A stretch of DNA of 64,000 nucleotides, taken from assembly GCA_016865035.1 (NCBI GenBank), contig CP018227.1, forward strand, positions 652,001 through 716,000. The letters run 5' to 3'. The notes beneath the pieces are model-generated. The model saw nothing but the letters and a program-made list of their open reading frames with translations, made no database searches and was not told where the DNA came from. Positions 33,978-42,330 of this stretch are shown here, in pieces (within the stretch, counting starts at the first letter, position 1; each line of letters starts with the position of its first letter). The translations under genes were made by a program, and so were the position numbers. This stretch comes from Kordiimonadales bacterium IMCC3096 (GTDB lineage: Bacteria > Pseudomonadota > Alphaproteobacteria > Minwuiales > Minwuiaceae).

Positions 33978-35332
33978 TTTTGGTCGATTATCTTCCCATA
34001 CTGATGCTGGTTTCGCTTGCTATGCTGTTGTTCAGCGGTTTTCCGGTGGGTGGCGTTCTCGCCGGGGTTGGAATCGGTTTCGCAGTCCTGGGACTGGCAA
34101 TCGATGAATTTCCGATCCAATCGTTCTTTCTGATCCCGTATCGCATCTACAGCGCGATCGGAGAGAACCTTGTTTATCCAGCTGTGCCGCTGCTGTTGTT
34201 CATGGGGGTGGCGCTGGAGATGAGCGGGGCGGCGCGCGAGCTTCTGCTTTGTTTGCAGAAGCTGATCTCCAAGATTCCCGGCAACATGTGCGTTTCGGCT
34301 ATTGTCATCGGCCTTCTGCTGGCGCCGATGGCAGGTGTTGTCGGAGCATCGGTGGCGACGATTACGTTGGCTGCGTTGCCGACAATGCTGGAGCAGCGTT
34401 ACCGGCCAGAGATTGCGACGGGAGCTATCGCGGCAGCCGGGACGCTCGGTGTGATCGCGCCCCCGGCCATCATGCTCTTTTTCCTTTCTGACGCGCTTGA
34501 AGCAACGATCGCATCAGTGTTCCTCGCGCCTATTGTTCCGGTGCTCATCCTCGCTCTGGTATTTGCGACGTACTTTGTCGTCATGGACATTCTGAGGCCG
34601 CGAGCGGCCTCTGTGACCGGTGACGAAAAGTCGGAAATTTCCATCGCTAGATACGTTCTGCGTGGCTTCGTGTTGCCGGTGGGTTTGATCCTGCTTGTTC
34701 TCGCCGCGATCATTTCCGGCATCGTTGCGCCCTCTGAGGCGGCGGCGGTTGGCGCCATCGGCGCTGCCGGGCTGATTTTCGTCTATCGCGGCCCGGATTT
34801 CTCACTTCTGAAGCAGGCGCTTCATCGCACAATGATTCTGACGGCAATGGTGTTTTTTGTCGTGCTGGGGGCCAGTATATTCTCCCTGGTATTTCGTTTT
34901 TATGGTGGCGACGATATTGCGGAGGGGTTGTTTGACGGGCTGGCAATATCGGATTTTCAGATCCTGCTGATCATCTTGTTGATCCTGTTCGTCCTCGGAT
35001 TCTTTATCGATTGGATCGAGATCATTCTGGTGTCTCTGCCAATCCTGTATCCCGTTATCAGAGACCTGGATTTCGCTGCCTATGTGGGGTCAGCACCGTT
35101 GGCGAAAGTATGGATCGCAGCGCTGATCGCGCTTGTGCTGCAGACCTCCTTCCTGACGCCACCCTTCGGGTTCTCGCTGTTTTTTCTGAAAGGTGCGGCG
35201 CCGCCGGAAATCAATATCATGCAGATTTACAGGGGTGTTGTGCCCTTGGTGGCCATGCAGCTAATGGTCATTGGGTTCGTGCTTTTCATGCCCCAGATCG
35301 TGATCTGGCTGCCCACCGCCTTGCTCAATTAG
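33974..35332 (+). CDS. TRAP transporter large membrane subunit (DctM-like)
   Basis: A 452-residue protein with about 12-13 hydrophobic segments. DctM hallmarks include FPVGGVLAGVGIGF near the start, GVVGASVATITLAALPTM and APPAIMLFF. It forms the translocation path of the TRAP system. The substrate cannot be inferred because the periplasmic receptor is absent from the window. lspA follows 10 bases later, suggesting a shared transcript. Confidence 0.9.
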   Translation: MILVDYLPILMLVSLAMLLFSGFPVGGVLAGVGIGFAVLGLAIDEFPIQSFFLIPYRIYSAIGENLVYPAVPLLLFMGVALEMSGAARELLLCLQKLISKIPGNMCVSAIVIGLLLAPMAGVVGASVATITLAALPTMLEQRYRPEIATGAIAAAGTLGVIAPPAIMLFFLSDALEATIASVFLAPIVPVLILALVFATYFVVMDILRPRAASVTGDEKSEISIARYVLRGFVLPVGLILLVLAAIISGIVAPSEAAAVGAIGAAGLIFVYRGPDFSLLKQALHRTMILTAMVFFVVLGASIFSLVFRFYGGDDIAEGLFDGLAISDFQILLIILLILFVLGFFIDWIEIILVSLPILYPVIRDLDFAAYVGSAPLAKVWIAALIALVLQTSFLTPPFGFSLFFLKGAAPPEINIMQIYRGVVPLVAMQLMVIGFVLFMPQIVIWLPTALLN

Positions 35333-35342
35333 AGATCGGGAC

Positions 35343-35852
35343 ATGATGGTTGAAACGAGTCGAAAGTCGAGAATTGCAATCATCGTCATGATGATCGTGT
35401 CGGTCATCGTCGTTGATCAAGCTTCGAAGTACGCGGCTATTGTCCTCATTGCCAGCCGTGCTGTGGAAATTCAGGTCACCTCGTTCTTTTCGTTTGTCTT
35501 GAGTTTCAACAGCGGTGTCAGCTTTGGTCTTTTGACAGACACGTTGGGCAATCAGCAAATTGTCCTCGCCTTGGTGTTACTCGCTGTAACGCTGGGGATT
35601 GCGGCGTTTGCATTCCGGCGAAACTCATTCTTTCCCCCTCACGGTGCTGCGCTGATTGTCGGCGGGTCTTTGGGCAACATCATCGATCGGCTTCGCCAGG
35701 GCGCGGTTACAGATTTCATTCTTCTTCACTATCAAAGCTGGGCGTGGCCTGTTTTCAATCTGGCGGACAGCGCAATCTTTCTGGGCTGCGTTCTGATCAT
35801 TTTCTCCAGATCAGAAGCCGTGAAAGCACCCGGAAGTAGCGGGAGTGCTTAA
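35343..35852 (+). CDS. lspA: Lipoprotein signal peptidase LspA, island copy
   Basis: A 169-residue aspartic protease of the inner membrane that removes lipoprotein signal peptides. Four hydrophobic segments and both catalytic aspartates are visible: GGSLGNIIDRLRQGAVTDFI and FNLADSAIFLG. The VVDQASKYAA motif near the N terminus is also conserved. lspA genes next to CDF exporters and MerR regulators are known from metal-resistance islands; this is probably an extra copy besides a chromosomal one elsewhere. Confidence 0.92.
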   Translation: MMVETSRKSRIAIIVMMIVSVIVVDQASKYAAIVLIASRAVEIQVTSFFSFVLSFNSGVSFGLLTDTLGNQQIVLALVLLAVTLGIAAFAFRRNSFFPPHGAALIVGGSLGNIIDRLRQGAVTDFILLHYQSWAWPVFNLADSAIFLGCVLIIFSRSEAVKAPGSSGSA

Positions 35853-35876
35853 GACGAAGTCTGGCGACCGCCATTA

Positions 35877-35903
35877 TCCCACAGCCGTCATGCGGTTGTG
35901 GGA
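35877..35903. terminator. Hairpin between convergent lspA and CDF genes
   Basis: An 11-bp stem with one wobble pair (35877-35887 with 35893-35903) and a 5-base loop lies in the short gap of two converging genes and covers the stop codon of the CDF gene. It could serve both directions. Confidence 0.45.
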
Positions 35904-36523
35904 GTATGAGCATTTTCCTCGCGGCGTTCTTCAAGCGCCTGGCGAATGATCTGTACGGAAGATGACAGGAACAATCCGGCCATGATCGAGGCGACAATCA
36001 GGTCAGGCCACCCTGTGGTCGTTCCCCAAACGCCCAGCGCGGCAATCATGACGGCAATATTGCCAATCGCATCATTTCTGGAGCACAGCCAGACTGATCG
36101 GATATTGGAGTCACCGTCCTTGTAAGCCATCAGGATGAACACGCTGGCGAGGTTGGCCATGAGGGCCATCAAGCCGATTACACCCATGATCCCGGCTTCT
36201 GGTACGCCGGTGTAGAAAACACGATACATGGTCGAACCGAACACCCATGCGCCCATCAGCATCAGGCTGATGCCCTTGGCCAAAGCGGCGTTTGTACGAA
36301 TGCGCACAGACGCGCCAATGACCGCAAGTGAGATCCCGTAGGTCAGCGTATCGCCCAGGAAGTCGAGCGCATCGGCCTGCAACGCCTGTGACTCCGCGTA
36401 TTGCCCGGCAATCATTTCGATTGTGAACATCATAGCGTTGATCGCGATGACGATCCAAAGCCTGCGTTTATAATCATCCGAGACGCCATCAAACTTGGCG
36501 TCATTTCCACAACAATTAGCCAT
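35888..36523 (-). CDS. Cation diffusion facilitator family exporter (CzcD-like, short)
   Basis: A 211-residue membrane protein with about six helices. Metal-site residues appear in ALQADALDFLGD (helix II) and CSRNDAIGN (helix V), the paired acidic positions of CDF exporters. It lacks the C-terminal cytoplasmic domain of full-length CzcD/YiiP, and the N terminus has a cysteine pair (MANCCGND). Likely substrates are Zn, Cd or Co. It is transcribed with the ICMT-like gene from a MerR-type promoter at 37015-37045. Confidence 0.85.
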   Translation of the reverse strand: MANCCGNDAKFDGVSDDYKRRLWIVIAINAMMFTIEMIAGQYAESQALQADALDFLGDTLTYGISLAVIGASVRIRTNAALAKGISLMLMGAWVFGSTMYRVFYTGVPEAGIMGVIGLMALMANLASVFILMAYKDGDSNIRSVWLCSRNDAIGNIAVMIAALGVWGTTTGWPDLIVASIMAGLFLSSSVQIIRQALEERREENAHTPTTA

Positions 36524-36538
36524 TTCGTTTCTCCAGCA

Positions 36539-36985
36539 TCAAAGCCAACGTCGCACGCGCTGCGTGTACCGCAAGTAGTCGTCGCCAAAATTGTCCTGCA
36601 ACGCGCTTTCTTCGGCCTTGATTTGCAAGTGATTCATGGACACCACGAACAAGGCAATTGCTAGAAACGCAATTACGTCTCCAAGATAGAGACACCATCC
36701 CAACAACAGGAATGCCATTCCGACATACATCGGATTCCGGGTTATGCGGTAAAGACCTGACACAACCAGTTTCTGAGCCTTGGACGGGTTCAGGGGATCA
36801 AAGGTCGTCTTGTGAATACGGAAGATGTTCAGTGCGATAGCCAGAAATCCGGCACCCGCAATACTGGCGATCCAGACCGCAACAGTCACCAGAGCGCCGT
36901 CGAACTGCCAGACTGGCAGGCCTTCACTCAGGCCCCAAGCAAAGGCTCCTGCAACAAGAACTTGAACTAACGGTGGAACCTTCAT
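36539..36985 (-). CDS. Isoprenylcysteine carboxyl methyltransferase-like membrane protein
   Basis: A 148-residue integral membrane protein with four or five helices. The C-terminal motif SGLYRITRNPMYVGM and the E-E-x-L-x-x-x-F-G-x-x-Y-x-x-Y stretch (EESALQDNFGDDYLRY) are those of the ICMT/PEMT family, which uses AdoMet. Bacterial relatives in Zn/Cd islands have no proven substrate; prenyl-cysteine methylation is unlikely. It is 15 bases upstream of the CDF gene. Confidence 0.87.
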   Translation of the reverse strand: MKVPPLVQVLVAGAFAWGLSEGLPVWQFDGALVTVAVWIASIAGAGFLAIALNIFRIHKTTFDPLNPSKAQKLVVSGLYRITRNPMYVGMAFLLLGWCLYLGDVIAFLAIALFVVSMNHLQIKAEESALQDNFGDDYLRYTQRVRRWL

Positions 36986-37014
36986 CGAACCGCTCCTCTC
37001 TTGACGATGGCGGT

Positions 37015-37045
37015 AATGTAATTGCTCTAGTGACTATAGGTTCAA
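37015..37045 (-). promoter_or_regulatory. MerR-type promoter for the ICMT-CDF operon
   Basis: On the minus strand TTGAAC (37040-37045) and TACATT (37015-37020) are separated by exactly 19 bases holding an imperfect dyad CTATAG-tca-CTAGAG. Its relation to the dyads at 37570 and 37626 points to the same regulator, encoded at 37124-37552. Confidence 0.75.
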
Positions 37046-37123
37046 GAGAAAAATGAAGCCTCCGCGTTTCATCGATCATCCGCGAGTTCGAATGCACACG
37101 GAACAGCTCGACAGCCCCCGTGT

Positions 37124-37552
37124 TCAGTCGTTCAAATCCTGATGATCAGTGAGGCATTCCGAGTGATCACGAAGCACTTCGAGGACCCTGCAATCACTTG
37201 TATGACCGCCGCTGCATTCCCGAACCATGCGTTTCAGCTCCGTACGCAAGGCATCGAGGCGCGACAGTCGCTGTTCGACCTGTTTGAGCTGTCGGCGTGC
37301 GATGGCATCGGCCTCGTTGCAAGGCCGGTCAGGATTGTCGCTGAGATCCAGAAGCTCCCGAATGGCGTCCAGCGAAAACCCTAGTTGCCTTGAGTGACGA
37401 ATGAACGAGAGGCGGTCAAGCTCGGCGTCCCCATAGCGTCGTTGACCGCCTTCTGTCCTTCCCGGTTCCGGCATCAGTTCAATCTGCTCGTAGTAGCGAA
37501 TGGTTTGAACCTTGGTTCCTGTCTTCTTCGCAAGTTTGCCGATGGTGAGCAT
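37124..37552 (-). CDS. MerR-family regulator (CadR/ZntR/PbrR-like)
   Basis: A 142-residue MerR protein. The DNA-binding part is residues 1-40 (IGKLAKKTGTKVQTIRYYEQ), then a dimer helix. The cysteines at PDRPCNEAD and in the terminal loop ECSGGHTSDCRVLEVL follow the Zn/Cd/Pb sensor pattern. Three dyads of the CTATAG/CTCTAG family lie around it: one before the CDF operon, one in its own leader and one before the SCO gene, so it should govern all three. Confidence 0.9.
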   Translation of the reverse strand: MLTIGKLAKKTGTKVQTIRYYEQIELMPEPGRTEGGQRRYGDAELDRLSFIRHSRQLGFSLDAIRELLDLSDNPDRPCNEADAIARRQLKQVEQRLSRLDALRTELKRMVRECSGGHTSDCRVLEVLRDHSECLTDHQDLND

Positions 37553-37569
37553 TGGTAGCCTCCTGATAT

Positions 37570-37584
37570 CTATAGCTACTATAG
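37570..37584 (-). promoter_or_regulatory. Dyad in the leader of the MerR regulator
   Basis: A perfect dyad CTATAG-cta-CTATAG lies 18 bases before the regulator's start codon, consistent with autoregulation. The -35 and -10 boxes are not obvious. Confidence 0.6.
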
Positions 37585-37619
37585 AAATGTGCGCTGGAGA
37601 AGCCGTAGTGTTTTTCGTC

Positions 37620-37650
37620 TTGACCCTCTAGCTGCTAGAGCATTTATCCA
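37620..37650 (+). promoter_or_regulatory. MerR-type promoter for SCO-DsbB-DsbA
   Basis: TTGACC (37620-37625) and TATCCA (37645-37650) with a 19-base spacer containing the perfect dyad CTCTAG-ctg-CTAGAG (37626-37640). A transcript starting near 37657 would give a 30-base leader for the gene at 37687. Confidence 0.8.
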
Positions 37651-37686
37651 AGTATCCAATTGCGGATTGGGTTTGGGCAAACGGGT

Positions 37687-38289
37687 ATGCGACTTTCAAT
37701 AGTTCGAAGGGCTCTGTGGGTTCTGGCGGGTGTCGCCCTCCTGGCTTTCATTGCTCTTCAATGGGAAACGATAAGGCAGATTGAGAAACGCGAAGAAGCT
37801 GCTGAACCGGCTTTTCGCGCAGCATTTCAACTGACCGACCATCAAGGTGTCGTTCGAACGGAGAAGGATTATCAGGGACGCTGGATGCTGGTGTTTTTCG
37901 GCTTCGCCAATTGCCCCGATATCTGCCCGACAACCTTGGCCGAAGTTGCTGCGGTCATGGAAAGTCTGGGAGATCAGTCTTCCGATGTGCAGCCAATCTT
38001 CATATCGATCGATCCTGAGCGGGACACCCCGGAAGCCCTGGCTGAGTTTATGCCCTTGTTTGGGGCCGGCATCGTTGGGCTCACAGGTACGCCGGACCAG
38101 ATTGCCAGCACCGCCGAAACTTTCCCGATCTTCTACGAGAAGATTGAAGAAGCTTCTGCGCCGGGCGGCTACACAATGAGCCATACATCGCATCTCCTGT
38201 TGTTTGATCCTCAGGCGGGGTTTGCAGATTCGTGGCCTTATGGCACGGCGGCGGAGGAAATTCTTGCCGATCTGAAAGCGAGGCTTTGA
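37687..38289 (+). CDS. SCO1/SenC-family protein, second copy
   Basis: A 200-residue membrane-anchored protein: one N-terminal helix (residues 9-25) and a periplasmic thioredoxin-like fold. The copper or redox site is FANCPDICPTTLAE and the distant histidine is in MSHTSHLLLFD. ATG at 37687 is preferred over a TTG at 37660 because the predicted transcript starts near 37657. It leads an operon with dsbB and dsbA homologues, so a thiol role is as likely as copper insertion. Confidence 0.9.
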   Translation: MRLSIVRRALWVLAGVALLAFIALQWETIRQIEKREEAAEPAFRAAFQLTDHQGVVRTEKDYQGRWMLVFFGFANCPDICPTTLAEVAAVMESLGDQSSDVQPIFISIDPERDTPEALAEFMPLFGAGIVGLTGTPDQIASTAETFPIFYEKIEEASAPGGYTMSHTSHLLLFDPQAGFADSWPYGTAAEEILADLKARL

Positions 38290-38294
38290 CACTC

Positions 38295-38717
38295 ATGCGC
38301 CGAATTTCGGGAGAAACCGCACTCATTCTGGCCTGGATCGTGGCGCTGGCCGCTTCGCTATCAGTGCTATTCATCGGAGAAGTCCTGGGCCAGACACCGT
38401 GCAATCTGTGCTGGTTCCAGCGGGCCTTCATGTTCCCTCTGGTGATTGTTCTCGGACTGGGACTCTGGTGGCGAGATCCGCGGGTCGGGCGTTACGGGAT
38501 TGTCCTGGCAATCGGTGGCGGCGTGGTGGCCCTCTGGCATCTGGGCTTGTACGTCGGTGTTATCCCGGAAAGCATCAAGCCCTGCACTGCTTCCGGCCCA
38601 TCATGTACTGATGACAATCAAGTCGTCCTCGGTATTCCGATTCCCCTCTTGGCGGCGGCTGCTTTTGCACTGATAGCGCTGCTGTCCACTTTCTCGCTCA
38701 AGGAGAGAACCGAATGA
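38295..38717 (+). CDS. dsbB: DsbB-like quinone-dependent disulfide oxidase
   Basis: A 140-residue inner-membrane protein with four helices. The first periplasmic loop holds TPCNLCWFQR (CxxC) and the second holds CTASGPSC, the two disulfides that shuttle electrons from DsbA to quinone. It begins 5 bases after the SCO gene and overlaps the DsbA-like gene by ATGA, so the pair forms an island-borne disulfide system. Confidence 0.9.
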   Translation: MRRISGETALILAWIVALAASLSVLFIGEVLGQTPCNLCWFQRAFMFPLVIVLGLGLWWRDPRVGRYGIVLAIGGGVVALWHLGLYVGVIPESIKPCTASGPSCTDDNQVVLGIPIPLLAAAAFALIALLSTFSLKERTE

Positions 38718-39373
38718 ACCGCCGTGCACTGATCTTATCTGTTCTTGCCGTGGGCGCAGCCGGTTTCGGTAGCGCAGCGTGGTACGCCACTAGGCCCGCA
38801 TCAACAGCTGAGGTATCGACAGTCGATTCAACATTCGCGCAGGCACTCATCCGACCGCATTCGCCGATTCTAGGTCCGAAGGATGCGCCAGTTACAATTG
38901 TAGAATTTTTCGACCCGGCTTGTGAAGCGTGCCGCGCCTTTCATCCCATAGTCAAAGATATCATGAAGGAGCACGCCGATACCGTTCGAGTCGTCATCAG
39001 GTACACGCCGCTTCATGGTGAAACATCCGAGGTGGCCGTCCGTATCCTTGAAGCGGCACGCGCTCAGGGCAAGTTCGAGGAAGTTCTGAATTTTATCCTC
39101 TGGAGCCAGCCGCAATGGGCTTCTCATGGCAAGATGAACTCGGATGTCCTTTACAGAATGGCCATTTCGGCAGGTTTGGACCAAGAGACGGCACGGACAC
39201 AGATGCAGGCCCCACAGACGACACGGGTCCTTCAACAGGATCTGGCTGATGTGAAGACAGTTGGCGTCCGGAAGACACCTACTTTCTTTGTCAATGGGAA
39301 GCCGCTTGAACGCTTCGGGGAAGCAGAGTTGAGGGCGCTGGTCGCAACGGAAGTCGCCGCAGTGAAGGGATGA
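38714..39373 (+). CDS. DsbA-like thioredoxin-fold disulfide oxidoreductase
   Basis: A 219-residue exported protein. The N-terminal anchor is residues 5-25; the active site is EFFDPACEACRAFHP (C-E-A-C) and the cis-proline loop is VRKTPTFFVNG. It belongs to the DsbA/DSBA-thioredoxin group (BdbD-like). Coupled to dsbB, it should oxidise periplasmic cysteines, perhaps those of metal-binding proteins of this island. Confidence 0.9.
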   Translation: MNRRALILSVLAVGAAGFGSAAWYATRPASTAEVSTVDSTFAQALIRPHSPILGPKDAPVTIVEFFDPACEACRAFHPIVKDIMKEHADTVRVVIRYTPLHGETSEVAVRILEAARAQGKFEEVLNFILWSQPQWASHGKMNSDVLYRMAISAGLDQETARTQMQAPQTTRVLQQDLADVKTVGVRKTPTFFVNGKPLERFGEAELRALVATEVAAVKG

Positions 39374-39382
39374 TTGGAGACC

Positions 39383-39561
39383 ATGGCTTGCTGTCTTGGA
39401 TCATTGAAGGAGATTAGGTGGATTTACCTGATGCTCCTTTTCGTGATCGCGAGCGCTCCGGCATTTGCCGGACCGGATGATGTTGCCGTCGAGAACGCGT
39501 GGTCGCGCGCTTCCATAGTCACCAAGAGACCTGGCGTCGCCTATATGACGATCCGCAACAA
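39383..39561 (+). pseudogene. PCu(A)C copper chaperone, truncated by IS3 element 2
   Basis: The first part of a periplasmic Cu(I) chaperone: signal peptide ending AFA|GPD and the family start VAVENAWSRASIV followed by VAYMTIRNN. The frame runs into the IS after IRNN, so the methionine- and histidine-rich copper site (HxnM) is lost. Sequence after the far IS end (40883 on) does not resume PCuAC. ATG at 39383 and at 39431 are both possible starts. Confidence 0.7.
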
Positions 39562-39614
39562 TGAACCGCCCCGGGATTGTCGGAGGCCCCAACTCCTGAG
39601 AAGAAGGGGCCATC

Positions 39615-40843
<1,229 letters not shown>

Positions 40844-41068
40844 CTCAAACCAAACGGCCTCCGGCAATCCCGGGGCGGTTCACGTGCCGATTGCCGAGTG
40901 ACCTCAAATCATTGTTGGCAAATCAGCATCCCTGCCTGTCTCACCGAACTGAATTTCGGTCTGGACTGTCACACTCAGGCAAGCATTGCTTGGCCTGCGG
41001 AGTTGACCATCCCCTGAGCCCTCGTTCGACCTCCCCTGTGCAGGCCCTGACCGACCGATCGGCAGGGC

Positions 41069-41137
41069 CCTGGGTCGTGGGAGGCGTATCGGCTGACCAC
41101 TGAGGTCCCGCCGATCGAAACGCCTCCCTGACCCAGG
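41069..41137 (+). promoter_or_regulatory. Long hairpin covering the ribosome binding site of the DUF3489 gene
   Basis: Three stacked stems pair 41069-41076 with 41130-41137, 41079-41087 with 41120-41128, and 41089-41093 with 41110-41114. The ribosome binding site AGGGAGG (41135-41141) lies partly in the outer stem, 5 bases before the ATG at 41147. The structure could block translation until opened. The rest of 40883-41068 shows no gene. Confidence 0.6.
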
Positions 41138-41146
41138 GAGGCTCTC

Positions 41147-41851
41147 ATGTTCCACCTCACCGACACCCAGCTCGTCATCCTGTCTAACGCCGCACAGGCA
41201 GAGGGTGGCTTCGTCCTGCCACTGCCCAACTGCCTGACCATCAACGGAGGCGCCATCGCGTCGGTGCTCTCGAGCCTGCTTCGCAAGGGTCTGGTCGAAG
41301 AGCGCCCACTGCAAGGGAAGGGAATAGCAAGCGCCGGATTGCATGCTACCGGTTCTGTTCAAATTGGTGCCTGTCATGGCCAAGACCGGGTCTGGCGCAG
41401 TGATAAGGACGGCAACAGGTTTGCCCTCGCCATCACCCGCGCTGGCCTGGACGCCATCGGTGTCGATGCCGACGATGACGAGGGTACCAGCACTGGAGAG
41501 GTGGGAGCCGGCTCCCCCAGTGGCTCCGTGCCTGACGCCTCTGGCGCAGAACCTCCGCAAGATGCTGATACCAAGCACGCTTGCGTTGGTGTCGCGGAGA
41601 CCAGTGAGCGGGCAGCATCGGGTCGAGCTGGTGGTAAGAACACCATCCGCCCAGGCACCCGCCAGTCCCTGCTGGTCGACCTGCTCCGACGCGACGGTGG
41701 TGCCAGCCTCGACGAACTGGTGCAGGCCACCGGCTGGCAACAGCACTCCGTGCGTGGCGCCATCAGCAGCATCGTCCGCAAGAAGCTCGGGCTCAAAGTG
41801 ATGTCGGAGAAGGTGGAAGGCCGTGGCCGTGTCTACCGGATCATCCCGTGA
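41147..41851 (+). CDS. DUF3489 domain protein
   Basis: A 234-residue protein. The C-terminal 70 residues (TRQSLLVDLLRRDGGASLDE, WQQHSVRGAISSIVRKK, GRGRVYRI) form the winged-helix-like DUF3489 domain, probably DNA-binding. The N-terminal part repeats a related helix pattern, and the middle is a disordered Ser/Gly/Asp linker. DUF3489 genes regularly precede DUF2924 and a recombinase in alphaproteobacterial elements, exactly as here, so it may regulate or assist recombination. It overlaps DUF2924 by ATGA or GTGA. Confidence 0.87.
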   Translation: MFHLTDTQLVILSNAAQAEGGFVLPLPNCLTINGGAIASVLSSLLRKGLVEERPLQGKGIASAGLHATGSVQIGACHGQDRVWRSDKDGNRFALAITRAGLDAIGVDADDDEGTSTGEVGAGSPSGSVPDASGAEPPQDADTKHACVGVAETSERAASGRAGGKNTIRPGTRQSLLVDLLRRDGGASLDELVQATGWQQHSVRGAISSIVRKKLGLKVMSEKVEGRGRVYRIIP

Positions 41852-42330
41852 GCAGGCGGTCGGCAAAGCGGCAGGGCAAGGTCTCGCACAAGGATCTCGA
41901 TGCCCTGTCCGGTCTCGACAAGTCCGAGCTTCACATACGCTGGGAAGAGGCCTTCAGCCATCCACCGCCGAAGTACATGCGCAGGAATATCCTCGTGCGT
42001 GCCGTGGCACACGAGACGCAGCTGGAAGCAGCGGGCGGAGTGCCTGCTGTCCTTGTCCGTCAGCTGGAACGGGCGGCAAGGTCCATGCGTGATGGCAAGA
42101 CGTCTACGTCTGCCAGCGATCACCATCGTTCCGCATCCGCCGTGACCATCAAGCCCGGCACCCGCCTGCTGCGTGACTGGCAGGACGTCACCCACGAGGT
42201 GATCATCCTCGAGAAGGGCGTCCAGTACCGAGGCCGGGAATGGTCCTCCCTCTCTGCCGTCGCTCGCGAGATCACCGGCACCCGCTGGTCCGGCCCCCGG
42301 TTCTTCGGCCTGAAGGGTCAGAAGACATGA
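41848..42330 (+). CDS. DUF2924 domain protein
   Basis: A 160-residue protein. The segment LSGLDKSELHIRWEEAFSHP and the C-terminal GTRLLRDWQDVTHEVIILEK, SLSAVAREITGTRWSGPRFF match DUF2924, where the last part resembles a small DNA-binding fold. Function is unproven; it always sits beside a serine recombinase, suggesting a recombination directionality or accessory factor. The start is GTG at 41848 and it overlaps the recombinase by ATGA. Confidence 0.88.
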   Translation: MSRRSAKRQGKVSHKDLDALSGLDKSELHIRWEEAFSHPPPKYMRRNILVRAVAHETQLEAAGGVPAVLVRQLERAARSMRDGKTSTSASDHHRSASAVTIKPGTRLLRDWQDVTHEVIILEKGVQYRGREWSSLSAVAREITGTRWSGPRFFGLKGQKT

